The position numbers were made by a program, and so were the translations under genes. DNA of 64,000 bases from Actinokineospora diospyrosa (GTDB lineage Bacteria > Actinomycetota > Actinomycetes > Mycobacteriales > Pseudonocardiaceae), in the NCBI RefSeq assembly GCF_024171925.1, contig NZ_JAMTCO010000002.1, positions 337,041 through 401,040 of the forward strand, read 5' to 3'. The notes beneath the pieces are model-generated. The model saw only the letters and a list, made by a program, of their open reading frames with translations, ran no database searches and was not told where the DNA came from. This document shows positions 27,496 through 36,834 of the stretch, piece by piece (within the stretch, counting starts at the first letter, position 1; the number at the start of each line of letters is the position of its first letter).

Positions 27496-30273
27496 GTGCC
27501 CGAGCCCGAGCAGGACCCGCGCGAGCACCTGGCGCACCGGCTGCACGAGTCAGACGACCTGCCCGCGGGTCCGGCCAAGTGCGAGGCGCTGGAACGGGTC
27601 GCGCGCTCGGCCGACGCCGCCGGGCTGGTCGACCTGGGCGTCGCCGCGCGGCTGGTGCTGGTCAACGCCTACCGGGAGATCCGCCGCTACGACCTGATGC
27701 TGACGCCGTTCGCGTGGCTGCGGGCGACCGAGGCGCGGCACCCGGAGGCGTTCGACGAGTGGGCGGTGCACCAGTTCACCTGGATGCACAAGTGGCTGCC
27801 GACCGGGCTGCTCGGCGACCCGCGGTTCACCCTGGAGCAGATCACCGCGCTGGTCGACCAGCTCGAGCAGCGCTACCGGCTGCACGGCTACTCGCCGCAC
27901 CCGGTGCACGACAAGCGGCGCGCGGTGGCGCACCACATCGGCGACACCGCGGCGGCCGACGCGCACTTCGCGGCGTGGCGGGGTGCCGAGCCCGACGACA
28001 TGAGCGACTGCCCGGCGTGCGTGGTGGACAGCCAGGTGGGCTACTTCGTCTCCCGCGAGCGCTTCCCCGAGGCCATCGCGGTGGCGCGCTCGGTGCTCGA
28101 CGAGCCGTCGGACTGCGCCGAGCAGCCGCACGGGGTGTTGGCGTCGCTGATCGAGGCCTACCTGGCGACCGGTCGGCTCGACGACGCGGCGCGGGCGCAC
28201 CTGGTGTCCTACCGGGTGGTGCGCGGAACGCCGCAGGGGCGCTCGGCGCTGCACGCGCACCTGCGGTTCTGCGCGATCACCGACAACGCCGAGCGCGGTA
28301 TGGAGATCTTGGCGGACAACCTCGACGTGCTCGCCGACCCGCCGAGCCCGAAGGTGCTGCAGGAGTTCGCTGCTGCTGCGGCGCTGCTGCTGAGCCGGGT
28401 ACCGGACCGGGCGGACCGCCGGTTCACCGTCGGCGAGGTCGAGCTCGACGGCGAGGCGCTGCGCGTGTTCTGCGCGGAGGAGGCCACTGCGACGGCGGCA
28501 GCTTTCGATAAGCGCAACGGAACGGACGCAGTGAGCGAGCGTGTGCGCACGACGCTGGAGTTGAATGACGTCGGGCCGGTGCTGGTGGCCGTTCCAGGGG
28601 CTGCTGTGGCGGTGCCTGTCGAGTCGCGTGCTGTCGACCAGGTGGCGGCTGCGGAACTGGCGTGTGCGGCTGTGGAGTCTGGGCAGGTTCTTACCGGGGT
28701 GCGACTCCTGGGTGAGGTGGGTTCGGAGGCGGGCCTGCCGGAGGGATTGGCCGCACGGGTCGCAGCGCACCGCCAGAGGTTCCAGCGCGTTGACGATCCG
28801 ACGGTTGCCGCTGAGCAGATGCTCCAGCACCAGGTAAGGCTTACTGAGGCCGGTGAGCCTGTCGTCGCTGCCCGGGTCCACCACCTGCTGGCTGGCCTTT
28901 GGCGGATGGCGGGACAACCCGACCGTGCCATGAGCCACGCGCAACTCGCGATCGCCGAAGGCACGACTCTCGGCGACGCAATCACGGTCGTCTATGGCCA
29001 CCTTGCGTCGGTAGACCTGTTGTCGGCTGATGACCCTGCCGCCGCTGGTGCCTCACTCGACGCCGCAGAGGAGGTCGCGACGGCTGCGGCACCTGAGTTC
29101 CTCGGTGCGGCAAGGGATGCCCGCGCGGAGATGGTGGCATCCGGCGGGGACGTCGCTGCGGCGCTGGCGATCGTCGAGGGTTTGCTCGATGGGGTCAGCA
29201 CGTGGCCGGAGTCGACGCTGTTGCGGTTGACGGGCCACCGCGCGCGGCTGCTGGCCAACCTGGGTCGGCTCGAGGAGTCCGCCGAATGGTTCGACCGGTT
29301 GGTGGCCCGGTGCCGGACCAGCCCTGGCCCGTGGCTGGCCGATTCGCTGCTGCAGTACGCGGTCCTTATCGACCAGGGCGGTGTCGCTGCGGACAACCTG
29401 CCGACCCTGCTGGACGCGGCCTCTGCTGCTCGGACGTACCTGCCGCCTATAGGTGCCGCCCAGGCTTGCCTCCACCTGTCGGCCGGGTACTTGGCCACCG
29501 GACGAGCCCTAGAGGCCGCCGAGACCCTCGAGGAAGCCCTCCGTCTCGTGCCCTCTTCGGCAACCGAGATGCGCACCGAAATCCACTACCGGCTCGCTAT
29601 GGCCTGCCGAGCACTAGGCGAACACACCCCCGCCGAAACCCACCTGTCCGCCGTCATCGCCACCTCACCAACGGACGACGCGTTCCTCGGCCACCTCTTC
29701 TACCAACTCGGCGAAGTCCGCATGAACCTAGGCGCCCTACCCGATGCCGGGCTGGCGTTTGAAGATTCCGCCGCCCACTGGCGTAAGGCAGACAACCCGG
29801 TGGCGGCTAGCGAGTCGTTGGTGCAGCTAGCGCACGCCCGAGGCCTAGTGGACCTAGAAGCAGGCCTCTCCTACCTAGACGAAGCCGAATCCCTAGCCAC
29901 CAACTCCGACGATGCCCTAGACCACCTAGCCGACGCCGCAGGTTTCCGCGCCGCCCTCTTGGCACACCACGAACACTACGAACAAGCCCTAGAAGCCAAC
30001 GCCGCCGCCGAGAAACTAGCCGTCCGCCTAGGCAACCAAGACTGGCACGCCTTCTTGGCCTGCCGAGCCGCCCGCCTGCACTTGGACCTGGACAACCCCA
30101 CCATGGCGGAGTCAGAAGCCCGACGCGCAACGGCGTTGCTTAGCGAAGAACCAGACCCCCAGACCTTGGGTGTGGTGCTGGGAACCTTGGCCCGGACCCT
30201 TGAGGAACAGGGCAAACCAGTGGAGTCCGACCCCCTGGTCAAGTCCCTGACCGACCGCCTGGACAACAGCTAA
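27496..30273 (+). CDS. Large helical (TPR-like) repeat protein linked to HSP90
   Basis: A 925-residue soluble protein rich in alanine/leucine helices with TPR-like spacing, clearest in residues 550-900 (for example AAQACLHLSAGYLATGRALE, FYQLGEVRMNLGALPDAGLA and EHYEQALEANAAAEKLAVRLG). No catalytic domain was recognised. GTG 27496 has GGAGG at 27484-27488. It is co-transcribed with the HSP90 gene; in eukaryotes TPR proteins are HSP90 partners, so a co-chaperone role is a reasonable but unproven idea. Leucine codon use shifts strongly to CTA near 29728-30036, unlike the first two thirds. Confidence 0.8.
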   Translation: MPEPEQDPREHLAHRLHESDDLPAGPAKCEALERVARSADAAGLVDLGVAARLVLVNAYREIRRYDLMLTPFAWLRATEARHPEAFDEWAVHQFTWMHKWLPTGLLGDPRFTLEQITALVDQLEQRYRLHGYSPHPVHDKRRAVAHHIGDTAAADAHFAAWRGAEPDDMSDCPACVVDSQVGYFVSRERFPEAIAVARSVLDEPSDCAEQPHGVLASLIEAYLATGRLDDAARAHLVSYRVVRGTPQGRSALHAHLRFCAITDNAERGMEILADNLDVLADPPSPKVLQEFAAAAALLLSRVPDRADRRFTVGEVELDGEALRVFCAEEATATAAAFDKRNGTDAVSERVRTTLELNDVGPVLVAVPGAAVAVPVESRAVDQVAAAELACAAVESGQVLTGVRLLGEVGSEAGLPEGLAARVAAHRQRFQRVDDPTVAAEQMLQHQVRLTEAGEPVVAARVHHLLAGLWRMAGQPDRAMSHAQLAIAEGTTLGDAITVVYGHLASVDLLSADDPAAAGASLDAAEEVATAAAPEFLGAARDARAEMVASGGDVAAALAIVEGLLDGVSTWPESTLLRLTGHRARLLANLGRLEESAEWFDRLVARCRTSPGPWLADSLLQYAVLIDQGGVAADNLPTLLDAASAARTYLPPIGAAQACLHLSAGYLATGRALEAAETLEEALRLVPSSATEMRTEIHYRLAMACRALGEHTPAETHLSAVIATSPTDDAFLGHLFYQLGEVRMNLGALPDAGLAFEDSAAHWRKADNPVAASESLVQLAHARGLVDLEAGLSYLDEAESLATNSDDALDHLADAAGFRAALLAHHEHYEQALEANAAAEKLAVRLGNQDWHAFLACRAARLHLDLDNPTMAESEARRATALLSEEPDPQTLGVVLGTLARTLEEQGKPVESDPLVKSLTDRLDNS

Positions 30274-30540
30274 CCCCCGATCGCGGCGGCAGGCTCCTCG
30301 GCAAGCATTGGCGTGCCGACGAGCGCTTCGCCGCAGACCGGGCCCGAAGCTGCGCGCACTCATCTACACAGATGCCAGCAACCCCATCCCGACACAGTGC
30401 CAATCATCGGCCTCGGAACACCTGCCGCTAGCCCAACACCCCTACCCAGATCACCTAGCCGACCACAAGCTTCTCGGAAGCAATGGAGCCCACCCAGCTC
30501 CCAGACACCCGGAACTCGCTGGCGCCACCCACCCCGCGCA
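30274..30540. other. Intergenic stretch, nothing recognised
   Basis: Start of the 1.15-kb gap between the helical-repeat gene and the AlkD-like gene. I see no gene, terminator or repeat here before element copy B begins at 30541. Confidence 0.5.
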
Positions 30541-30650
30541 AAGATCATCTGCCACAAGAGCCCCCGATATACAGCCTATTGACGGATCCCGACAGATCCA
30601 GGTCAGCGACCAGGGCCTGCGGACAACAGAACACGTTGTGGACAACCACC
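30541..30650 (+). repeat. Element copy B: outer DnaA-box repeat unit
   Basis: One unit beginning AAGATCATCTGCCACAAGAG and CCCCCGATATACAGCC. It holds TGCGGACAA at 30618 and TGTGGACAA at 30637 (19 bp apart, same orientation). It is the only unit found on the minisatellite side of a hairpin. Confidence 0.8.
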
Positions 30651-30654
30651 CGCC

Positions 30655-30882
30655 AGCCCTCGGACCCTACGGTGCCATCCCGGCTGCCGTCAGGACCGGC
30701 CGCAACCCACAGTGCCAGCGCGTGGACAGTCGGAACGGCCGGTGCCATCTCAGCCCGCTCTCGGCTGCCCTGCCAGCCCAGCGCCTGGACACTCGGACCC
30801 TGCGGTGCCATCTCGCCCTCCGTCAGGTCCGCCCCAGCCCACCTTCCCAGCGCCTGGACAGTCGGAGTCGCTGGTGCCAGGT
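30655..30882. repeat. Element copy B: ~70-bp minisatellite
   Basis: Three degenerate units in the orientation opposite to copy A (CCGTCAGG...CCGC, CTGGACACTCGGACC, GGTGCCATC). It runs directly into the hairpin at 30883. Confidence 0.85.
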
Positions 30883-31026
30883 GCTCGATGGGGTGGACCT
30901 GTTTTGTGTGGGGGGACGGCACCCGTAGCGTTTCCGCGCGGCAGGGCCTGCTTTTGGGCCCCTGCTTTGCGGTTCTGCGTCGGGTGTCGTAGGGGCCCCG
31001 CGCAAAACAGGTCCACCGCATCGAGC
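30883..31026. repeat. Element copy B: 144-nt giant hairpin
   Basis: The same nested structure as copy A: outer 31-base arms (GCTCGATGGGGTGGACCTG at 30883 onward, paired with the segment ending 31026, with G-U pairs and one mismatch), middle stem GGCACCCG/CGGGTGTC, and inner stem GCAGGGCC/GGCCCCTGC. Confidence 0.9.
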
Positions 31027-31162
31027 AAAGCTCGAAAATCGCGGATCGGGCCCGAGGTTGCCGCCAGGCAACGAGGCGTCCGATCCCGGGTCGCCGAGCT
31101 CGCCGCCAGGCGACGAGGCCGACCCCATCCCTTGCCCCGCATCCCCAGCCCAGGCCTACGTC

Positions 31163-31420
31163 AAGATCAACCTGATCGAAAGCCCCCAAATACACAGCCT
31201 ACCGAGCAGCACCGACAAACAGGAGTAGCGAACATCGCCCTGTGGATAGCGGAAGGCGTTGTGGACAACCACCCGCCACAGAACCCACCCGCAAGATCAT
31301 CTGTCACAAGAGCCCCCAATGCACAGCCTACCGAGCAGCACCGACAAACCAGCAGCAGCGACCACGGCCTGTGGACAACCGAGCGCATTGTGGACAGCCG
31401 GAACCGCTGTAGACAGAAGC
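31163..31420 (+). repeat. Element copy B: two DnaA-box repeat units
   Basis: Units start at 31163 (AAGATCAACCTGATCGAAAG) and 31293 (AAGATCATCTGTCACAAGAG), a period of 130 bp. Paired 9-mers: TGTGGATAG 31241 with TGTGGACAA 31260, and TGTGGACAA 31370 with TGTGGACAG 31389. Both pairs are 19 bp start to start. Confidence 0.85.
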
Positions 31421-31428
31421 AGCGCCAG

Positions 31429-32091
31429 CTACGAGATGTGCTTCAACGCCTCCCGGCGAGACAGCCCCGATAGCTCCGGATGGTCAGCCACGAAGGCGCG
31501 CACCCACTCCGCGTCCACCCGCGCGTATTGCCGCAACGCCCAGCCGATTCCCTTTCGTAGGAAGAAGTCCGTGTCTGTCACGTTTGCCTCGATCGCGAAC
31601 GACAACAACCTCAGGTCTGTCTCGCCCTTCGCGCCTAGTTGGCAGATCACTGCCACTCGTCGCTTCCAGCGGTCCTCGTCCACTGCCCACTCGCGCATCA
31701 CCGGTGTCACCGCGGACCGTTGGGCCATCAGCAGGGACCCCACGTGCCTGCTCGCGAGTTCGTCCACATAGTCCCACCAGGCCCCGGTGACCACGAACTC
31801 CTCGTACAGCGGCAACAAGTCGAGTTCTTGCCAGCGCGGGTACCGTCGCAAGAGGTCCAGGGCGACGTAGCGTTCCTCGCGGTACTGGGCTTCTCGCCAC
31901 AGGCGGCGGATGACGTCGAGCCACTCGGTGCGGGAGGTGAGGGCGGGGAGTTGGCGGACCAGGACGTCGCGGGCTGGTTTGGCGACGCCGTGGAAGGGCA
32001 TGTCGGACTTCATGTAGCGCTGCATGTCCGGCGCTCGGCCGGGGTCCCCGGCTGAGGCGAGGCGGGTGCGTATGTCGGATGCCAAGTCCAC
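31429..32091 (-). CDS. AlkD-like DNA alkylation repair HEAT-repeat protein
   Basis: A 220-residue all-helical protein of the AlkD family: RYMKSDMPFHGVAKPARDVLVR, WREAQYREERYVALDLLRRY, VTGAWWDYVDELASRHVG, DRWKRRVAVIC and DTDFFLRKGIGWALRQYAR, matching the HEAT-like repeats with Trp/Asp/Arg positions used by AlkD glycosylases to excise N3/N7-alkylated purines. It starts with GTG at 32091; a TAACTT box 6 bases upstream suggests a leaderless mRNA. It is convergent with the helical-repeat gene across element B. Confidence 0.88.
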   Translation of the reverse strand: MDLASDIRTRLASAGDPGRAPDMQRYMKSDMPFHGVAKPARDVLVRQLPALTSRTEWLDVIRRLWREAQYREERYVALDLLRRYPRWQELDLLPLYEEFVVTGAWWDYVDELASRHVGSLLMAQRSAVTPVMREWAVDEDRWKRRVAVICQLGAKGETDLRLLSFAIEANVTDTDFFLRKGIGWALRQYARVDAEWVRAFVADHPELSGLSRREALKHIS

Positions 32092-32108
32092 AGTGGCAAG
32101 TTACCCGG

Positions 32109-32140
32109 GACCGGGGTGCCCCACTCGGGACACCCCGGTC
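32109..32140 (-). terminator. Terminator between peroxidase and AlkD-like genes
   Basis: A 14-bp stem with one internal mismatch (GACCGGGGTG... at 32109 paired with ...CACCCCGGTC ending 32140) eight bases after the peroxidase stop on the minus strand. Confidence 0.65.
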
Positions 32141-32147
32141 GCGGGTG

Positions 32148-33794
32148 TCAGTCGCCCAGCGGGTTGAGCAGGTCCGCCTTGCCCTCGAAGGCGAACAGCA
32201 GCAGGTCGGTCATCCGGAAGGTGGACGAGTCCGGGCCCAGCGCCGGGCGCCACCACGGTTCGCGGACGATCGAGGTGCGGCTGGCCTCCATCGCGCGGTG
32301 GAAGACCTCCGCGACGATGCGGCCGCCGACCTGGCCCAGGACACCGTTGTTGAGCTCGGCCTCGCGCAAGATGTAGAACCACAGCGGGGTGTCCGACGAC
32401 ACCGCGGCCCGCTGGTGCGGCGTCAAACCGCTCAGCGAGGCACCGCCCGCGCCGTCGAGGACCTCGGCCGCGGTGAGCGGGGCCACACCGAACAACGCGG
32501 CCAGTTGCTGGCCGCTGGCGAGTTCCACCATGCTCGCCCGGGTCAGGTTGCGGAACGCAAGATTCCGGTGGATCGCCGGGAACGCGGTGCCACGGCCGCC
32601 GAACGTGCCTGCCGGGAGTTGGTCGAGCGGGTCGACCAGCACCGTGTCCAGCCGCTTCGCGACGTTGCCGCCGTTGGTCGGCGGGGCGAGGTCGGGGCGG
32701 CCCGCCTCGGTGAAGTCGTACAGGCGGCGGAAATCAGCGATCCAGTTGGTCGGCAACCGGTCGACCGAGCCGGAGTTCGGATCGTCCAACTCGGACAGCG
32801 GACCGCCGGTGAAGTTGCCGCTCACACCGGTGAAGGTGAACAGCAGCAACAACGTGCCGAGCGGACCGGGGCCACCGCTGTTGAACACCCGGTTCCACTC
32901 GTAGGCGCCGCGCACCATGCTGTGCCCCATGCGGTACGCGGCGACGGAGAACTCGACCGGCATCGTCGGCCGCCGGGTGCGGCCGTGTCCGCGGGCCTCG
33001 AAGAACCGGCGGCCGTTGGTGAACACGTCGTGCACGATCGACGGGTCCACCACGCGCGGCAGGAAATCGGTGCGCAGCATCCACTGGTAGTGCTTGACCA
33101 CCTGTTCGCGCGCCGCCTCGAACAACCGCCGCTCGTTCATCCCGGACATCGCCAGGTCCTCCACCACGCGGTTGTGGAAGCGGATGAACGCCAGGTGCGT
33201 TTGCGCGACGGCCAGGTTCTCGTCGTTGCGCAGGTCCGGGATCAGCGGCTCGCGCCGGTCCGCCCCGGTCCCCGCGGTGCCGCCCGCCCTGGGCAGGTCG
33301 AAGCCCTCCAGGTCGACGCGCACCCGGTCGTCCGGGAAGTCGGTCGCCGACGTGGTGCCGACCTTCAGCTTGACCTGGTCCTCGGCGTAGAAGCGGCGGT
33401 CGTGCCGGTCGTGCGGGCCGCGCCCGTAGAGCGAGTCCAGGTCCAGCGCGGGCGAGCGGCCCTGCACCAACTCGTCCACGGTGACCTCGGACCCGAGTTG
33501 GGTCGCGGTCCGGTCGATGGTCAGGTCGTGGTCGACGAACTGGCCCAGGTAGGTGTACCCCGCCGGGATGGACCCGTCGGGCTGCGCCGCGGTGGCGTCG
33601 GTGATGGCGGTGGCCAGGGCGGTGCGCAGCGCCTCGTCGGTCCGGTTGCCCTTCGGTCCGAGGCGGGAGAAGCGGAATCGGCGCAGTTCCTCCTCGGTGG
33701 ACGGCTCGCGGGTGACCGGCGCGCCGTCCGCGCCCGACTCCACCACCCCTTCGCCGACGACGAGGAAACTGTCTCTGGCATGGCGTCGAGCCAT
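32148..33794 (-). CDS. Animal-type haem peroxidase family protein
   Basis: A 548-residue member of the myeloperoxidase/cyclooxygenase-like superfamily. GQFVDHDLTIDRT carries the distal His and Asp calcium/haem region, HLAFIRFHNRVVEDL the next helix, and YRMGHSMVRGAYEWN the proximal His. The Arg of the distal pocket probably lies in the RTDFLPRVV region. No signal peptide is visible at the ATG 33794 (MARRHARDSFLVVGEG), so it appears cytosolic, unlike animal relatives. Bacterial members may oxidise halides or phenols; the substrate is unknown. Monocistronic, with a hairpin after it. Confidence 0.88.
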   Translation of the reverse strand: MARRHARDSFLVVGEGVVESGADGAPVTREPSTEEELRRFRFSRLGPKGNRTDEALRTALATAITDATAAQPDGSIPAGYTYLGQFVDHDLTIDRTATQLGSEVTVDELVQGRSPALDLDSLYGRGPHDRHDRRFYAEDQVKLKVGTTSATDFPDDRVRVDLEGFDLPRAGGTAGTGADRREPLIPDLRNDENLAVAQTHLAFIRFHNRVVEDLAMSGMNERRLFEAAREQVVKHYQWMLRTDFLPRVVDPSIVHDVFTNGRRFFEARGHGRTRRPTMPVEFSVAAYRMGHSMVRGAYEWNRVFNSGGPGPLGTLLLLFTFTGVSGNFTGGPLSELDDPNSGSVDRLPTNWIADFRRLYDFTEAGRPDLAPPTNGGNVAKRLDTVLVDPLDQLPAGTFGGRGTAFPAIHRNLAFRNLTRASMVELASGQQLAALFGVAPLTAAEVLDGAGGASLSGLTPHQRAAVSSDTPLWFYILREAELNNGVLGQVGGRIVAEVFHRAMEASRTSIVREPWWRPALGPDSSTFRMTDLLLFAFEGKADLLNPLGD

Positions 33795-33969
33795 TGGTGA
33801 ACCCCCACTGTCCGGCCGGGGAACCACACGACGTCCCCGGGAGAAAGGGGCGAGCGGCACCGCGCCGTACCGAGTTCCCTCCCCAGAGAACCAGCGCGGG
33901 CACCGAACTCCTCCCCGTCGCCAGGCTACCGGAAAACGGCGCCCGGCCTCCTCGGGAATGCGGGCACGG

Positions 33970-33997
33970 CCCATTTCCGCGCGGCGGCGGAAATGGG
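33970..33997 (-). terminator. Terminator of the Nudix gene
   Basis: An 11-bp perfect stem CCCATTTCCGC (33970-33980) with GCGGAAATGGG (33987-33997), immediately after the Nudix stop on the minus strand. Confidence 0.7.
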
Positions 33998-33999
33998 GT

Positions 34000-34479
34000 T
34001 CAGCTTCCTGCCAAATCGGCACGACCGGTCGGCGGTTTCCGCGTCGACAGGTCCAGCGCGACGTCCACCAGGTCGGTCCGGTCCACTGTGGGCACCTCGG
34101 CGAGGTCGAACCAGGCCGCCATGTCGGTCGACCCGTTCTCCTCGAACCGCAGCTCCCCGCCGGTGATGGTCGCCGCGTACACCACCCGCAGCCCGTGCCA
34201 GTCCGTCGCGTTGCCCGCCCCGCTCAGCGCCCGCCGCAGCCCGGTGCGCTCGAACCGGCGGCGCACCGAGTCGATGCCCAGCAGCGCGTCCACCCGCACC
34301 GCGTACCCGGTCTCCTCGGCGACCTCGCGCACCACCGCGTCCAGCGGGTCCTCGCCGTGGTCGATGCCGCCCCCGGGCAGTGTCCACTTCTTCTCGGTGC
34401 GCCCCACCCACCTGGCGAGCAGGATCTTGTCCGCCTCGACGCACACGGCGTAGGCCGCCACCCGCAGGGACTGCTTCAC
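34000..34479 (-). CDS. Nudix hydrolase
   Basis: A 159-residue Nudix protein. The Nudix box is GGGIDHGEDPLDAVVREV followed by AEETG, with the G-x5-E-x7-REVxEExG spacing intact. The N-terminal strand SLRVAAYAVCVEADKILLARW is typical for 8-oxo-dGTP or nucleotide-sugar hydrolases. The GTG at 34479 has TAGGTT (complement of 34488-34493) eight bases before it, so a leaderless transcript is likely, divergent from the oxidase gene with only 49 bases between starts. Substrate not predictable. Confidence 0.9.
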   Translation of the reverse strand: MKQSLRVAAYAVCVEADKILLARWVGRTEKKWTLPGGGIDHGEDPLDAVVREVAEETGYAVRVDALLGIDSVRRRFERTGLRRALSGAGNATDWHGLRVVYAATITGGELRFEENGSTDMAAWFDLAEVPTVDRTDLVDVALDLSTRKPPTGRADLAGS

Positions 34480-34528
34480 GGGAGGTCAACCTACCCAAAC
34501 GGGTGGCCAGCCGGGGTAGCGTGCGGCC

Positions 34529-35449
34529 ATGGCAGCGGACGCGATCGTCATCGGCGCGGGGGTCATCGGGCTCAGCACCGCCATCCGCCTCGCCGAGTCC
34601 GGCGCGCGGGTGCGGGTGTGGTCGGCCGAACCGCCCGCCGACACCACCTCGGCCGTCGCGGCCGCCCTGTGGGGACCCGACTTCGCCGACCCGGGGCGCG
34701 CCTGGGCCTACGACACCGAACCGGAGCTGACCCGGCTCGCCGCCGACCCCGCGACCGGCGTGCACCTGTGCCGGGGCACCCAGGCTTCCGACATCCAGGA
34801 CGAGCCGCCGCCGTGGGTGGAACGGCTGACCGACGTGCGGATGCTCGAACCCGACGAGCTGATGCCCGGCATGCGCGTCGGGCTGAAGACCACGGCCCCC
34901 GTGGTGGACATGCCCCGCTACCTCGACTACCTGACCGCCCGCTTGGACGTCGAGATCGAGATCCGGCGGATCGCCTCCCTGGCCGAACCGGCCGCCGAGG
35001 CGCCGGTGGTGCTCAACTGCACCGGCGTCGGCGCCCGGGAGCTGGCGGGGGACGAGGGGGTGCGGCCGTTCTGGGGTCAGCACGTCGTCGTGGAGAACCC
35101 CGGGCTCGACGAGTTCTACATCGAGGCCGTCCTCGGCGCCGAGTGGGCCGGGTTCTTCCCGCACGGCGACCACGTCGTGCTCGGCGGCGTGACCCGCCCG
35201 GACGTGTGGGACCGCACCCCGGACGCCCTGGTCGCGGCGGGTATCGTCGCCCGCTGCTCGGCCGTCGACCCCCGGCTGGCCGACGCCCGCGTCGTCGAGC
35301 ACCGGGTCGGGCTGCGCCCGTGGCGGGCCAAGCCCCGGCTGGCGACCGAGCGGGTCGGCGCGGCGCTGGTCGTGCACAACTACGGGCACGGCGGCATGGG
35401 GGTCAGCCACTCGTGGGGGAGCGCGGCGGCGGTGCTCGGCCTGCTCTGA
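34529..35449 (+). CDS. D-amino-acid oxidase-like FAD enzyme
   Basis: A 306-residue FAD oxidoreductase of the DAO family, which deaminates D-amino acids to keto acids, ammonia and peroxide. The FAD Rossmann motif is [31 protein letters not shown] is the second FAD contact and [15 protein letters not shown] the C-terminal flavin-binding DAO signature. [16 protein letters not shown] carries the substrate-carboxylate Arg. The ATG at 34529 sits 6 bases after TAGCGT (34517-34522), suggesting a leaderless mRNA. Length is close to that of actinobacterial DAOs (about 310-320). Confidence 0.92.
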   Translation: MAADAIVIGAGVIGLSTAIRLAESGARVRVWSAEPPADTTSAVAAALWGPDFADPGRAWAYDTEPELTRLAADPATGVHLCRGTQASDIQDEPPPWVERLTDVRMLEPDELMPGMRVGLKTTAPVVDMPRYLDYLTARLDVEIEIRRIASLAEPAAEAPVVLNCTGVGARELAGDEGVRPFWGQHVVVENPGLDEFYIEAVLGAEWAGFFPHGDHVVLGGVTRPDVWDRTPDALVAAGIVARCSAVDPRLADARVVEHRVGLRPWRAKPRLATERVGAALVVHNYGHGGMGVSHSWGSAAAVLGLL

Positions 35450-35465
35450 CTTAGACTGGGCCCCT

Positions 35466-36149
35466 GTGTCGACCACGCCGATGATCGCCCCCAGCATCCT
35501 GTCCGCAGACTTCTCCCGGCTCGCCGAGGAACTCGCCGCCATCGAGGGGTCCGACTGGGTCCACGTCGACGTGATGGACGCGCACTTCGTGCCGAACCTG
35601 ACCCTCGGCCTGCCGATCGTCGAATCGCTGCTCAAGGTGACCGACATCCCGATGGACTGCCACCTGATGATCTCCGACCCGGACCGCTGGGCGGTCGGCT
35701 ACGCGCAGGCGGGCGCGCACAACGTCACCGTGCACGTCGAGGCCGCGACCGACCCGGTCCGCATCGCCCGCGACCTGCGCGCGGCGGGGGCCAAGGCGGG
35801 GCTGTCGATCAAGCCGGGCACGCCGCTGGAGCCGTACCTGGACATACTGCCCGAGTACGACACCCTCCTGATCATGTCCGTCGAGCCCGGCTTCGGCGGC
35901 CAGAGCTTCATCCCCGAGGTGCTCGACAAGGTCAGGACCCTGCGCGGCCTCATCGACACCGGCCACCTCAACCTCCTGGTCGAGATCGACGGCGGCATCA
36001 ACGCCGACACGATCGAACAAGCGGCCGAAGCGGGCGTCGACTGCTTCGTCGCAGGCTCCGCCGTCTACGGCGCCGCCGACCCGGCCCGCGCCATCACGGC
36101 GCTGCGCGAGCAGGCCCGCTCCGCCAACCACCGCTTCATCCCCGCCTGA
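35466..36149 (+). CDS. rpe: Ribulose-phosphate 3-epimerase
   Basis: A TIM-barrel enzyme of the pentose phosphate pathway interconverting ribulose-5-P and xylulose-5-P. Diagnostic: [34 protein letters not shown] (metal His and catalytic Asp), [21 protein letters not shown], and [14 protein letters not shown]. The 227-residue length is standard. The GTG at 35466 follows TAGACT (35452-35457) by eight bases, consistent with leaderless transcription. A hairpin at 36166-36194 follows the stop. Confidence 0.96.
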   Translation: MSTTPMIAPSILSADFSRLAEELAAIEGSDWVHVDVMDAHFVPNLTLGLPIVESLLKVTDIPMDCHLMISDPDRWAVGYAQAGAHNVTVHVEAATDPVRIARDLRAAGAKAGLSIKPGTPLEPYLDILPEYDTLLIMSVEPGFGGQSFIPEVLDKVRTLRGLIDTGHLNLLVEIDGGINADTIEQAAEAGVDCFVAGSAVYGAADPARAITALREQARSANHRFIPA

Positions 36150-36165
36150 CCCGCCTGACCCTCCG

Positions 36166-36194
36166 TGCCGCCGGGGCCCAGCCTCGGCGGCACA
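36166..36194 (+). terminator. Terminator of rpe
   Basis: A 9-bp stem GTGCCGCCG (36166-36174) with CGGCGGCAC (36186-36194), 17 bases after the rpe stop; no U-run. Confidence 0.65.
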
Positions 36195-36344
36195 CCCCCG
36201 TTTCGCGCGGCCACCCACTCAAGCCGCGTCTCGCCCGCCGATGGCATCTCCACCCAACGGGCAGTCTGCTTGCGGTGACTGAGCTTCTGCCACCAGCCGG
36301 CCCCCACCTGCCAGTCGGTTCCGTTCGCGCCTGACCGCCTCCGC

Positions 36345-36834
36345 GTCACCCGCACGATCCCACCGCCCGATCGGCGAATCCAAGCCGCGAACCCCTACCG
36401 CCCGCTTGGCGAATCCAAGCCGCAAAACCCCCACCGCCCGGATGGCAAATCCCCACCGCCCGGACGGCAGAGCCCCACCCACCCGGGGGCCACCCGCTTC
36501 CAGCCTACCGTTTTTCGTGGTCTGTCAAGGGGGTTCCGCGTTTGCTGTGGATGGCGGAGGAGGTTGTGGACAACTCGGGGCGATAACCGGCGCAACAACT
36601 CGAAGCAACGACCGCAGCAACACTCGAGGCAACGACTCGAAGCGACGACTCGAAGCGACGACTCGAAGCGACAACCGAACCAACGAACCGGCGCGGGACG
36701 AACACCCAGCCAGGAATCGCGTCCAAGCGTCCTCGAATGCCCCCACGAAGACCACCACCGAAGTCCACTATGGACCTATAGGTCCCAGGCCACCCGATGC
36801 CAACAGGCACGCCCGAGCTGCGAGACTGTCCGGC
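36345..36834. repeat. Repeat-bearing gap upstream of ribD
   Basis: The gap holds two ~36-bp units ending GGCGAATCCAAGCCGC and two shorter derivatives (36345-36480), a DnaA-like TGTGGACAA at 36565, three exact 13-bp repeats CGACTCGAAGCGA (36633-36671) after degenerate copies, and a 14-bp palindrome GGACCTATAGGTCC at 36772-36785, 50 bases before ribD. No gene and no FMN riboswitch core were seen. The palindrome region is the best place for the rib promoter. Confidence 0.6.

Noticed and set aside
36345..36834. FMN riboswitch upstream of ribD
   Set aside because: I could not find the conserved core of the class in the gap; the absence needs a covariance search.
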